Origin: Clostridiales bacterium UBA3953
GTDB lineage: Bacteria; Bacillota; Clostridia; Oscillospirales; CAG-272
Direction of reading: 5' to 3'
DNA: 9,303 bases
Assembly: GCA_002385415.1 (NCBI GenBank)
Contig: DGDL01000070.1
Span: 1-9,303 of the forward strand
The stretch's first letter is position 1. Each line of letters begins with the position of its first letter. Below the pieces are notes generated by a model. The model was given only the letters and a program-made list of their open reading frames with translations. It searched no databases and was not told where the DNA came from. Below are positions 1 to 5,618 of the stretch, piece after piece. The translations under genes and the position numbers were made by a program.

Positions 1-53
1 GCGCTACCTTGGGGTGGTAGAGGCCGCTGGTTCAAGTCCAGTCACTCAGACCA
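1..53 (+). tRNA. tRNA-Pro (anticodon GGG), 3' part only
   Basis: The 3' part of a tRNA is cut by the left window edge. The anticodon stem is CTACC (4-8) with GGTAG (16-20) around the 7-nt loop TTGGGGT (9-15), which puts anticodon GGG at 11-13 and G at position 37, as usual in tRNA-Pro. A 5-nt variable loop (21-25) is followed by the T arm: stem 26-30/38-42 with loop TTCAAGT. The 3' acceptor strand is CACTCAG, then discriminator A and an encoded CCA (51-53). The D arm and 5' acceptor strand lie outside the window. It would read CCC (and CCU) proline codons. Confidence 0.9.
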
Positions 54-57
54 GAAA

Positions 58-99
58 CGCCTGTTTTGACAATTGCCTGTCGAAACAGGCGTTTTTTTT
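58..99 (+). terminator. Rho-independent terminator of the tRNA-Pro transcript
   Basis: A 14-bp stem pairs 58-71 with 78-91, with one G-T pair, around a 6-nt loop (72-77). It is followed by an eight-T run (92-99). It starts only 4 nt after the encoded CCA, so it ends the tRNA transcript and insulates the lipoprotein gene. Confidence 0.9.
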
Positions 100-161
100 G
101 TGTTTATACGCGACTGCGAACTGCAGTAACTTGATTTGGACATACAATATATGGTTCCGGG

Positions 162-190
162 TTGACAAAATTGGCAATCGGCTATAAAAT
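162..190 (+). promoter_or_regulatory. Sigma-A-type promoter of the solute-binding protein gene
   Basis: A perfect -35 box TTGACA (162-167) and a -10 box TAAAAT (185-190) are separated by 17 bp. The predicted start near 197 leaves a leader of about 60 nt with SD AAGGAG at 244-249, 8 nt before the ATG. A promoter here also argues against the longer in-frame reading that would begin inside the -35 box at 162. Confidence 0.75.
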
Positions 191-257
191 GAATAAAAAT
201 GTATATGTTGCCAAACCCGTCTATTTACTATTATGTTCAAATCAAGGAGATGTGTTT

Positions 258-1733
258 ATGAAAAGAATAGTGGCCGGTGTTTTATTGCTCTCCTTTTTGA
301 CGGCGTCGATTGGATGTTCGGAAACAAGCGGCGGCAGGGCTGATGACACAAAAATAGCTCAGTCGCAAGACGGCGTAACCGAAGCCGAGACAGACGCGCT
401 GAAAGCTCGTATGGATGTAGATGACGGCTTGCCGAATAAAGACTTTGGCGGACGCGACTATGTTATTTTAGGCGAAGACCAGTTTGAGAGTTTGTATGTC
501 ATCGATGAAGATACCGGCGATGTGCTTGACAGCGCTATATATGAACGTAATGCGGTTGTGGTCGACCGTTTTAATGTGAATATCAAAGCGGAAGTGCATA
601 ATGAAGGTCAGCTGACCACTCTGCTGCGAAATGCTGTTATGGCCGGAGACGATGCATATCAACTGTTTGCAGGGCACGCTATTTATAACGGTTGGGTTGT
701 GGAAAGCGGCGTGTTTCTCAACTGGTATGACGTCGATTATATTGATTTTTCAAAACCGTGGTGGTCAAAATCTACTGTTGAGGATTTAACATATAACGAT
801 ATAGCTTTTTTGGCTATAGGCGATTTTGTTTTATCTGCGGTTACATTGACGTATGCAATGTATTTTAACAAGCAGCTTGTCGAAGATTTCGGTATCCCCG
901 ATATTTACACCACTGTACTTGGCGGGGAGTGGACGCTTGATAAACTTTCGGAGTACACAAAAAATGTTTACAACGATATAAACAACAATCAGAAAAAAGA
1001 TATAGATGACTTGTATGGATTCGGTTTATGGGCAAGGTCTCCGGTAAACACCTTCCTTTGGGCGTTTGGCGAGAAAGTAGCGGTAAAGCAAAAAGACGGC
1101 AGCTTTGACTTCAGCTATTTCAACGAGAAAGTTGTAAGCATTTATGAAAAGCTTTACAGTTTACTGTGGGAAAACGAGGGTGCATTTTCAAATTCAAGAC
1201 TTGATTCGCAGCCCGAATTTCGAACAATGTTTACAAGCAACCTACTTATGTTTTATACGGATTATTTCGAGTTTGCGTCTACAGAGCTCAGGAGTTTTGA
1301 AACGGATTATGGCATAATCCCGTATCCGAAGTGGGACACGAAACAGGAAAGCTATTATACGATGGTTGACGGCGGACATGACACCATGGGTGTTCCCATG
1401 TCGGTTACGGATACCGAGTTTGTCGGCATTGTAACCGAGGCCTTATGCGCCGAAAGCTATAAGAGGGCCATTCCCGCATATTATGACGTCGCGCTTAAAG
1501 TGAAGGGTACACGCGACGAAACCTCAATAAAAATCCTGGACCTGCTGTTCGAAAACCGCGTTTTTGACTTTGGCTACATATACGGCCAGTTTGACAGCCC
1601 CGCCTTTTGGGTGCAGTATCTTATGGAACAGCAGAGCACCGATATAGCATCTTATTATGAAAAAAACCATAAAGTATTCGAAAAAAGGATGGAGATCGTT
1701 TTAGAGTATTTTGAAAAATATAGAGACGGCTAA
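258..1733 (+). CDS. Extracellular solute-binding lipoprotein (family 1, sugar ABC transporter type)
   Basis: A 491-residue substrate-binding protein of the carbohydrate ABC-transporter class, anchored to the outer face of the membrane. The ATG at 258 is chosen because SD AAGGAG (244-249) precedes it and it starts a lipoprotein signal: MKR, a hydrophobic core (residues 4-19), then the lipobox end SIGC with the lipidated Cys at 20. A polar low-complexity stretch follows to about residue 50, then the periplasmic-binding-protein domain. The motif GGEWTLDKL near 225-233 is typical of clostridial members. Residues 240-251 (DINNNQKKDIDD) match an EF-hand-like calcium loop with Asp/Asn at positions 1, 3, 5, 9 and 12. 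No permease or ATPase gene adjoins it on either side, so it is an orphan that presumably uses components encoded elsewhere. Its substrate cannot be told from sequence; a sugar is inferred from the family. No clear terminator follows, so readthrough into the next gene is possible. Confidence 0.9.
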   Translation: MKRIVAGVLLLSFLTASIGCSETSGGRADDTKIAQSQDGVTEAETDALKARMDVDDGLPNKDFGGRDYVILGEDQFESLYVIDEDTGDVLDSAIYERNAVVVDRFNVNIKAEVHNEGQLTTLLRNAVMAGDDAYQLFAGHAIYNGWVVESGVFLNWYDVDYIDFSKPWWSKSTVEDLTYNDIAFLAIGDFVLSAVTLTYAMYFNKQLVEDFGIPDIYTTVLGGEWTLDKLSEYTKNVYNDINNNQKKDIDDLYGFGLWARSPVNTFLWAFGEKVAVKQKDGSFDFSYFNEKVVSIYEKLYSLLWENEGAFSNSRLDSQPEFRTMFTSNLLMFYTDYFEFASTELRSFETDYGIIPYPKWDTKQESYYTMVDGGHDTMGVPMSVTDTEFVGIVTEALCAESYKRAIPAYYDVALKVKGTRDETSIKILDLLFENRVFDFGYIYGQFDSPAFWVQYLMEQQSTDIASYYEKNHKVFEKRMEIVLEYFEKYRDG

Positions 1734-1754
1734 ACGTTCTAAAGTAAATATCTT

Positions 1755-1770
1755 TCAAAATTATGAATTT
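1755..1770 (+). promoter_or_regulatory. Palindromic AT-rich element upstream of paralog 1 promoter
   Basis: The 16-bp sequence TCAAAATTATGAATTT contains the inverted repeat AAATT-ATG-AATTT (1758-1770). The identical 16-mer lies at 2852-2867, and in both places exactly 15 bp separate it from the TTGACA box. Its position near -50 to -65 fits an upstream (UP) element or an activator/repressor site. It is absent from the solute-binding protein promoter. Confidence 0.45.
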
Positions 1771-1785
1771 ATGCTTTCTTAATTA

Positions 1786-1814
1786 TTGACAATAAAGATA
1801 ATTTGTGCTATAAA
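1786..1814 (+). promoter_or_regulatory. Sigma-A-type promoter of surface-protein paralog 1
   Basis: -35 TTGACA (1786-1791), 17-bp spacer, -10 TATAAA (1809-1814). Predicted transcription start is near 1821, giving a leader of about 43 nt. Every element has a counterpart at the same spacing in front of paralog 2. Confidence 0.8.
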
Positions 1815-1838
1815 TAAATGGACAACTTTATATAAAAC

Positions 1839-1867
1839 AAGGGGAAGGCTGGTAAATGTCATCATGA
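1839..1867 (+). promoter_or_regulatory. Unusual start region: SD, three-codon mini-ORF and overlapping ATGA
   Basis: The only SD-like sequence (GGGGAAGG, 1841-1848) lies 15 nt from the surface-protein ATG at 1864, which is too far for normal initiation. It is 7 nt from another ATG at 1856 in a different frame. That ATG reads Met-Ser-Ser-stop, and its TGA (1865-1867) overlaps the real start as ATGA. This is the layout of a minimal leader ORF with termination-reinitiation coupling. The block is nearly identical in paralog 2, where the leader start is TTG. Confidence 0.5.
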
Positions 1868-2709
1868 AAAAAGCTATTGGATTTTCGGTCATCATTTGCA
1901 TTTTTTTATCTGCGTTGACACTTGGAGCGTTTGCCAACGATCCCACGCCGTCGCTGCTTTGGGATTTTGGCGAAGACTCGGACATCGAGCAGTTCATGGG
2001 CGGCAGAGCAGCCGCCAACGCGGTCACATGGGAAGCGCAGGACTTTTACCACATATTCACTGCCACGGGCAACGACCCTTATGTTTCAATTGACCTTTCC
2101 GTGCCTGACGTAAACCAGATTTGGTGGGTAAAAGCTCGCGTGCTTAACAAGAGCTATGCATCCGCTATTGAGCTTTTCGGCAGCACAAGCGGACGCGGTT
2201 TGACAGGTTCCGAATGTACGCATATCCCCATCACCCCCAACAGCAACGAGTGGGAAACTGTAATAATTTACATACCCGATGCCAACGTTGAAACGGTAAA
2301 TAACTATAAATCGGTTGCTCCGCTCACCGAAACATATTGGGAAGGCACGGTTGACTGGATTCGACTTGACCCGATGTGGAGCGAAAACCCCGAAGGTCTT
2401 GACACCGGCGGAGACATGGTCCCCGGCGAAGAGATTTATATCGACTATATAGCATTCTTCCCCACTAAAGAAGAAGCAGAGGCATATATGAGCCCGGCAG
2501 AAAAGGCAGCTGCCGAGGAAGCCGCCGCTGCGACCGACGAACAGGCAGCGGAGGAAGCTGCTGTTGAACAGCCCGAGGAAGCTGCTCAGGCTGAAGATAT
2601 AGCAGAAACGACACCTGCTCCGCAAACTGCCGACTTTATTTCACTGACATTTGCAGCCGGTTTATTTGCAGCCGGTGTTGCATTCGAGCTTATAAGGAAA
2701 AAGCGTTAA
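1864..2709 (+). CDS. Secreted beta-sandwich surface protein, paralog 1, with C-terminal anchor
   Basis: A 281-residue exported protein. The start at 1864 gives a clean signal peptide: MKK, a hydrophobic core, then AFA|ND with predicted cleavage after residue 24. Residues 25-200 form one domain whose spaced motifs (LLWDFGEDSD at 31-40, GNDPYVSIDL at 69-78, DWIRLDP at 164-170, YIDYIAFFP at 192-200) recall galactose-binding-like carbohydrate-binding beta-sandwiches of clostridial surface proteins. That is pattern recognition, not a database hit. A Pro/Ala/Glu-rich linker (about 210-250) leads to TPAPQTAD (250-257), a hydrophobic segment (258-275) and a basic end (RKKR). This is the layout of a cell-wall sorting signal, though the motif is not canonical LPXTG. 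There are no catalytic residues to point to, so binding or adhesion is the likeliest role. It has its own promoter and terminator. Confidence 0.85.
   Translation: MKKAIGFSVIICIFLSALTLGAFANDPTPSLLWDFGEDSDIEQFMGGRAAANAVTWEAQDFYHIFTATGNDPYVSIDLSVPDVNQIWWVKARVLNKSYASAIELFGSTSGRGLTGSECTHIPITPNSNEWETVIIYIPDANVETVNNYKSVAPLTETYWEGTVDWIRLDPMWSENPEGLDTGGDMVPGEEIYIDYIAFFPTKEEAEAYMSPAEKAAAEEAAAATDEQAAEEAAVEQPEEAAQAEDIAETTPAPQTADFISLTFAAGLFAAGVAFELIRKKR
2039..2155 (+). repeat. 117-bp block identical to 3136-3252
   Basis: Every base, including synonymous positions, is the same as in paralog 2 at offset 1,097. Flanking DNA differs at many sites. Other exactly shared blocks are 1952-1993 (42 bp) and 2290-2348 (59 bp). 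The whole collinear unit runs from about 1755 to the gene end with no indel found by eye. Confidence 0.9.
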
Positions 2710-2745
2710 CATATTGCAGATAAACTAAGCTCATGCTAATACTTT

Positions 2746-2782
2746 GCCCTGTATGTTCGACATCGACCATACAGGGCTTTTT
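2746..2782 (+). terminator. Rho-independent terminator after paralog 1
   Basis: A perfect 10-bp stem, GCCCTGTATG (2746-2755) with CATACAGGGC (2768-2777), around a 12-nt loop, followed by five T (2778-2782). It separates the two paralogs into independent transcription units. Confidence 0.85.
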
Positions 2783-2851
2783 ATGCCCGGTTAAATAGAA
2801 GACTGCGATGATATACGGCATGCGCGACTGCAATTAAAATACAATATTTTA

Positions 2852-2867
2852 TCAAAATTATGAATTT
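2852..2867 (+). promoter_or_regulatory. Palindromic AT-rich element upstream of paralog 2 promoter
   Basis: The same 16-mer as 1755-1770 and the same 15-bp distance to the -35 box. Here the inverted repeat is longer: AAAATT (2854-2859), ATG, AATTTT (2863-2868). Sequence between this element and the -35 box has diverged, so the element is kept while its surroundings change. Confidence 0.45.
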
Positions 2868-2882
2868 TTGTTTTCGCATCTA

Positions 2883-2911
2883 TTGACAAAACTTGCTGTT
2901 TATGATATAAG
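2883..2911 (+). promoter_or_regulatory. Sigma-A-type promoter of surface-protein paralog 2
   Basis: -35 TTGACA (2883-2888), 17-bp spacer, -10 TATAAG (2906-2911). The layout is at exactly the same offset as in paralog 1, but the -10 box is one base weaker and the spacer is largely different. Confidence 0.75.
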
Positions 2912-2935
2912 TATTAAAGTTATTATTTAAATATT

Positions 2936-2964
2936 AAGGGGAAGGCTGGTAATTGTCATCATGA
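2936..2964 (+). promoter_or_regulatory. Unusual start region of paralog 2: SD, mini-ORF, overlapping ATGA
   Basis: The SD GGGGAAGG (2938-2945) is 15 nt from the ATG at 2961 but 7 nt from TTG at 2953, which reads TTG TCA TCA TGA and stops over the real start. Compared with paralog 1 the only change in this 29-base block is ATG to TTG at the mini-ORF start. The rest of the leader between the -10 box and the SD is poorly conserved. Confidence 0.5.
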
Positions 2965-3821
2965 AGAAACTTTTCAGCGTATCGATTATCATTTGCATGC
3001 TTGTCTCCGCAATGACATTTGGAGTATTGGCCAACGATCCCACCCCAACGCTGCTTTGGGATTTTGGCGAAGACTCGGACATCGAGCAGTATATGGGTAA
3101 CAAAGCACCCGCGAACACGTTGATTTGGGAAGCGGAGGACTTTTACCACATATTCACTGCCACGGGCAACGACCCTTATGTTTCAATTGACCTTTCCGTG
3201 CCTGACGTAAACCAGATTTGGTGGGTAAAAGCTCGCGTGCTTAACAAGAGCTCGGCAACGGCTATCGAGCTGTTTGCCAGCACCAACGGACGCTCTCTCA
3301 CCGGGTCCGAGTGCACGCACATTAACATAAAGCCCAATCATGACGAGTGGCAGACGGCTATAATCTACATACCCGACTCCAACGTCGAAACGGTAAATAA
3401 CTATAAATCGGTTGCTCCGCTCACCGAAACATATTGGGAAGGCACAGTTGACTGGATTCGCCTCGACCCGATGTGGAAAGAAGGCGACGACGGCAGCGAC
3501 TCCGGCGGAAATATGGAGTATGGCGAAGAAATCTATATCGACTATATAGCATTCTTCCCCACCAAAGAAGAAGCCGAAGCATATATGAGCCCGGCAGAAA
3601 AGGCTGCTGCAGGAGATGTGGCATCCGAACCTGAACAGTCGGTCGAAGAACCCGCAGTAGAAGAAACTGCCGATACTGCTACGGCTGAAGATGTTGCTGA
3701 AGATGCAACACCTGCTCCCTATACAGCGGATCTCATCTCATTGACATTTGCCGCAGTTGTATTTGCATCCGGCGTAACTTATGAGCTGACAAAGAATCGC
3801 AAAAAGAAAGAAATAAAATAA
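2961..3821 (+). CDS. Secreted beta-sandwich surface protein, paralog 2, with C-terminal anchor
   Basis: A 286-residue paralog of the preceding gene. The two align without a gap from residue 1 to about 276; by hand count about 84% of residues 25-210 match. Signal peptide MKK...VLA|ND is cleaved after residue 24. The same domain motifs occur at the same positions. Differences cluster at 44-59, 98-140 and 171-187, while 60-97 and 141-170 are identical, as if surface loops had diverged on a fixed core. The acidic linker (about 213-249) is the same length but different in composition. The anchor is TPAPYTAD (250-257), a hydrophobic segment (258-276), then a longer basic tail ending NRKKKEIK. Probable role as for paralog 1: a surface carbohydrate or matrix binder, inferred. 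It has its own promoter, and a strong terminator follows. Confidence 0.85.
   Translation: MKKLFSVSIIICMLVSAMTFGVLANDPTPTLLWDFGEDSDIEQYMGNKAPANTLIWEAEDFYHIFTATGNDPYVSIDLSVPDVNQIWWVKARVLNKSSATAIELFASTNGRSLTGSECTHINIKPNHDEWQTAIIYIPDSNVETVNNYKSVAPLTETYWEGTVDWIRLDPMWKEGDDGSDSGGNMEYGEEIYIDYIAFFPTKEEAEAYMSPAEKAAAGDVASEPEQSVEEPAVEETADTATAEDVAEDATPAPYTADLISLTFAAVVFASGVTYELTKNRKKKEIK
3136..3252 (+). repeat. 117-bp block identical to 2039-2155
   Basis: Second copy of the longest exactly shared block, encoding residues 60-97 of the domain plus flanking bases. Counterparts of the other identical blocks lie at 3049-3090 and 3387-3445. Confidence 0.9.
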
Positions 3822-3830
3822 GATAAAAAT

Positions 3831-3867
3831 AAAAGCAGAGCGCATGAATCGGGCGCTCTGCTTTTTT
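3831..3867. terminator. Bidirectional terminator between convergent genes
   Basis: A 9-bp stem GCAGAGCGC (3835-3843) with GCGCTCTGC (3853-3861) and a 9-nt loop. On the + strand it is followed by six T (3862-3867). On the - strand the A-rich stretch 3825-3834 supplies the U-tract. It starts 10 nt after the stop of paralog 2 and lies 9 nt beyond the stop of the minus-strand hydrolase gene, so it serves both. Confidence 0.85.
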
Positions 3868-3875
3868 GTTTGGCA

Positions 3876-4724
3876 TCAGTGGTAAGCAGGAAGCATGATG
3901 CGGTTTGTGGTGTTTTCCTTTGTAACATAGTGAGTTTTAACCCCCAGCTCGTCCATCCAGCCGCGGACAATGACTGTTTGCCAGATATGCGTGTCGTAAC
4001 CTTTGCCCGCGTCATTGTTCCAAAGCCACAGCGGAGTGTCCCAAAGACATGCTTTGGGGGATACAGCCTCGTAAAACTCGCGGGTTACGCCGTTTTGGCC
4101 GTGGTGTGCCATCTGCACGAAATCGGCACGAAGGCTGTTTCCGTCTGTTTCGAGCAGTTTATTTCCGGCCTCGACGCCGAGGTCGCCCAAAAACAGTATC
4201 TTATCAGAGGCAATCTCCGCCATTATAACAAGCGAGGTGTTGTTTATGAAGTTGTGTGTGATGGAAAAGTCGGGGGAGTAAAGGACAGTGAAGGTAGCCT
4301 CACCTACTTTTATGACGTCTCCTTTGTTTATTATGTGTGCCTTGTCGGCAAACCTGGGCAAAAGCGCGTTGAACCTGTCTACAGTATGAGTGGCGGAGGG
4401 CTCGTGCTTTTCCACAAGCTCGCGCAGCGGGAATTTGTAGTAAATGTTTCCGACCGAGAACTCTCCGAGCCGATGCTCAAATGCATGGTAAAACGCATCG
4501 ACATGGTCGTCGTGCGCATGTGTTAAAATCCACGAATCGATATGGATGTCGTCAAACCCCGCGGATTTGCGAATGTTTTGTATATTTGAGAAAAGGTAAT
4601 CGCAGTCGCAGGCATTTCCGCCGTCAATGACAATTATTTTATTGTCCGCAGTTTCAATTATGTAAGACATCATCTGCGAGTGGCTTTGCGAGGTGAGCTG
4701 GTGAAGAACGTTTTTACCGTTCAT
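3876..4724 (-). CDS. Stand-alone metallo-beta-lactamase-fold hydrolase, ComEC-like
   Basis: A 282-residue protein with the metallo-beta-lactamase fold. The metal motif THAHDDHVDA (residues 68-77) supplies His69, His71, Asp73 and His74. NNTSLVI (161-167), FLGDLG with Asp181 (178-183) and AHHGQNG with His207 (206-212) follow in the order seen in the MBL domain of ComEC/Rec2-type and related stand-alone proteins. There is no signal peptide or membrane segment, so it is probably cytoplasmic and lacks the ComEC channel part. The ATG at 4724 is preceded by AGGA with a short spacing. Family members include nucleases, phosphodiesterases and thiol-ester hydrolases; the substrate here cannot be assigned. 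It is transcribed alone, convergent with the surface-protein pair, which gives no functional link. Confidence 0.85.
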   Translation of the reverse strand: MNGKNVLHQLTSQSHSQMMSYIIETADNKIIVIDGGNACDCDYLFSNIQNIRKSAGFDDIHIDSWILTHAHDDHVDAFYHAFEHRLGEFSVGNIYYKFPLRELVEKHEPSATHTVDRFNALLPRFADKAHIINKGDVIKVGEATFTVLYSPDFSITHNFINNTSLVIMAEIASDKILFLGDLGVEAGNKLLETDGNSLRADFVQMAHHGQNGVTREFYEAVSPKACLWDTPLWLWNNDAGKGYDTHIWQTVIVRGWMDELGVKTHYVTKENTTNRIMLPAYH

Positions 4725-4781
4725 ATTTTCCTGTGCAGCGGCTGTAACTTTCGGCTGCTATCCTTTCGTTAAATTTACAAC

Positions 4782-4811
4782 ATATTAATTGGCAGGTAGT
4801 AAAGAGCTCAA
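4782..4811 (-). promoter_or_regulatory. Possible promoter of the metallo-beta-lactamase-fold gene
   Basis: Reading leftwards, -35 TTGAGC (4811-4806) and -10 TAATAT (4787-4782) are separated by 18 bp. Each box matches the consensus at four of six positions. It would give a leader of about 50 nt. It lies downstream of the nrdR terminator, where a promoter is needed. Confidence 0.35.
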
Positions 4812-4877
4812 ATGCCACAGCTTAGCTTGGAGTATTAAAATGCAATTGTGTCATCAGACAACAAGGCAAAATATGAC

Positions 4878-4920
4878 AAAAAGCGATCGGAGCATTCGGC
4901 AGTACCACTTCGATCGCTTT
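4878..4920 (-). terminator. Rho-independent terminator of nrdR
   Basis: On the minus strand AAAGCGATCG (4920-4911) pairs with CGATCGCTTT (4889-4880), a perfect 10-bp stem with a 21-nt loop, followed by a run of T ending at 4878. It starts about 24 nt after the nrdR stop. Confidence 0.8.
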
Positions 4921-4943
4921 GCAGTTGTGGTTTTTCTTTAATC

Positions 4944-5423
4944 TTATTCTCTTTCTTTCTCTCCGCGCGATTTCCGCAGCTCATAAAGCTCATCAATAAA
5001 AGTGTCGGCATCTTTGAATTGACGATAAACACTTGCGAAACGCACATAAGAAACATCGTCAAGGTTGCGCAGCTTATCCATTACCAGGCGGCCGATTTCT
5101 TCAGAGTGAAATTCGGTTTTAAGCGTGCTTTTCAGCTCGGTTTCGATTTCTGTGACAATATTGTTGAGTTGTGCCGTGGTAACAGGCCGCTTGTAACAAG
5201 CCTTTAGCAGACCGGTCAGTATTTTATTTCGGTCAAAAAGCTCTATGGAACCGTCTTTTTTAATCACCACCAGAGGAGCGGTGTTCCCAAATTCGTAGTT
5301 TTCATAGGTGGTAAAGCGTGTTTTGCATTTAAGACATTCACGACGTCGCCGGATCCCCGAATTTGCAGTCGGACGTGAATCGACGACTTTGCTATCCAAA
5401 TGACCGCAGCTCGGACATTTCAT
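4944..5423 (-). CDS. nrdR: Transcriptional repressor NrdR of ribonucleotide reductase genes
   Basis: A 159-residue NrdR, the normal family length. The N-terminal zinc ribbon shows CPSC (Cys3, Cys6) and CLKC (Cys30, Cys33) around the hallmark segment DSKVVDSR (10-17) and an Arg-rich stretch (25-28). The ATP-cone domain covers about residues 50-140, starting at VVIKKDGSIELFDRNKI. In the known family the cone senses ATP/dATP and the zinc ribbon binds NrdR boxes upstream of nrd operons. The ATG at 5423 is chosen over an in-frame ATG 15 codons upstream because GAGGAG lies 9 nt before it, the family begins MKCP, and the predicted transcription start leaves no room for the longer form. No nrd gene is in the window, so its targets lie elsewhere. 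It is a single-gene unit with its own promoter and terminator. Confidence 0.96.
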   Translation of the reverse strand: MKCPSCGHLDSKVVDSRPTANSGIRRRRECLKCKTRFTTYENYEFGNTAPLVVIKKDGSIELFDRNKILTGLLKACYKRPVTTAQLNNIVTEIETELKSTLKTEFHSEEIGRLVMDKLRNLDDVSYVRFASVYRQFKDADTFIDELYELRKSRGEKERE

Positions 5424-5476
5424 AACCAAAAACTCCTCGTTTTTATAGTGTGTTAATGCACAATGCAATTAATTCC

Positions 5477-5505
5477 ATTATATAATATATCTTCCGTTTT
5501 GTAAA
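5477..5505 (-). promoter_or_regulatory. Sigma-A-type promoter of nrdR
   Basis: On the minus strand -35 TTTACA (5505-5500), a 17-bp spacer and a perfect -10 TATAAT (5482-5477). Transcription would start near 5470. Just downstream, in the leader, is an imperfect palindrome, TTAATTGCA (5472-5464), CAA-type centre, TGCATTAA (5460-5453); it could be an operator, but it does not resemble the NrdR-box consensus closely enough to claim autoregulation. Confidence 0.75.
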
Positions 5506-5572
5506 TACTTATGGAAAAAATTCATATTATAAATTAATATGTCGAGTATCGGTATTGTTTGCAAAAATACAT

Positions 5573-5601
5573 AAAAAGCGTGCGGCAAAAAACCGCACGC
5601 T
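5573..5601 (-). terminator. Rho-independent terminator after the isomerase-like gene
   Basis: A perfect 8-bp stem, GCGTGCGG (5600-5593 read leftwards) with CCGCACGC (5585-5578), extended by an A-T pair, with a 7-nt loop and five T (5577-5573). It starts 18 nt after the stop codon and insulates the nrdR promoter. Confidence 0.85.
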
Positions 5602-5618
5602 CTCGCACAATATAAGTA

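Noticed and set aside
1..257. tRNA-Pro as an integration site for an accessory island
   Set aside because: No integrase is present and I noticed no second copy of the tRNA 3' end in the window.
2086..2625. Minus-strand open frame (179 codons) inside paralog 1
   Set aside because: Antisense shadow of the surface-protein gene; the same opposite-strand frame is not kept open over the same span in paralog 2.
109..2847. Shared short words CGCGACTGC and ATACAATAT upstream of the lipoprotein (109-150) and of paralog 2 (2823-2847)
   Set aside because: Only 9-bp matches, at different spacing (33 versus 16 bp apart), so chance similarity cannot be excluded.
3870..4526. Long + strand open frame (218 codons) opposite the metallo-beta-lactamase-fold gene
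   Set aside because: It is antisense to a gene with complete catalytic motifs, has no SD, and its translation shows no recognisable fold.
5424..5475. NrdR-box autoregulation of nrdR
   Set aside because: The leader palindrome does not match the ACAC-TATAT type consensus, and no paired boxes are seen.
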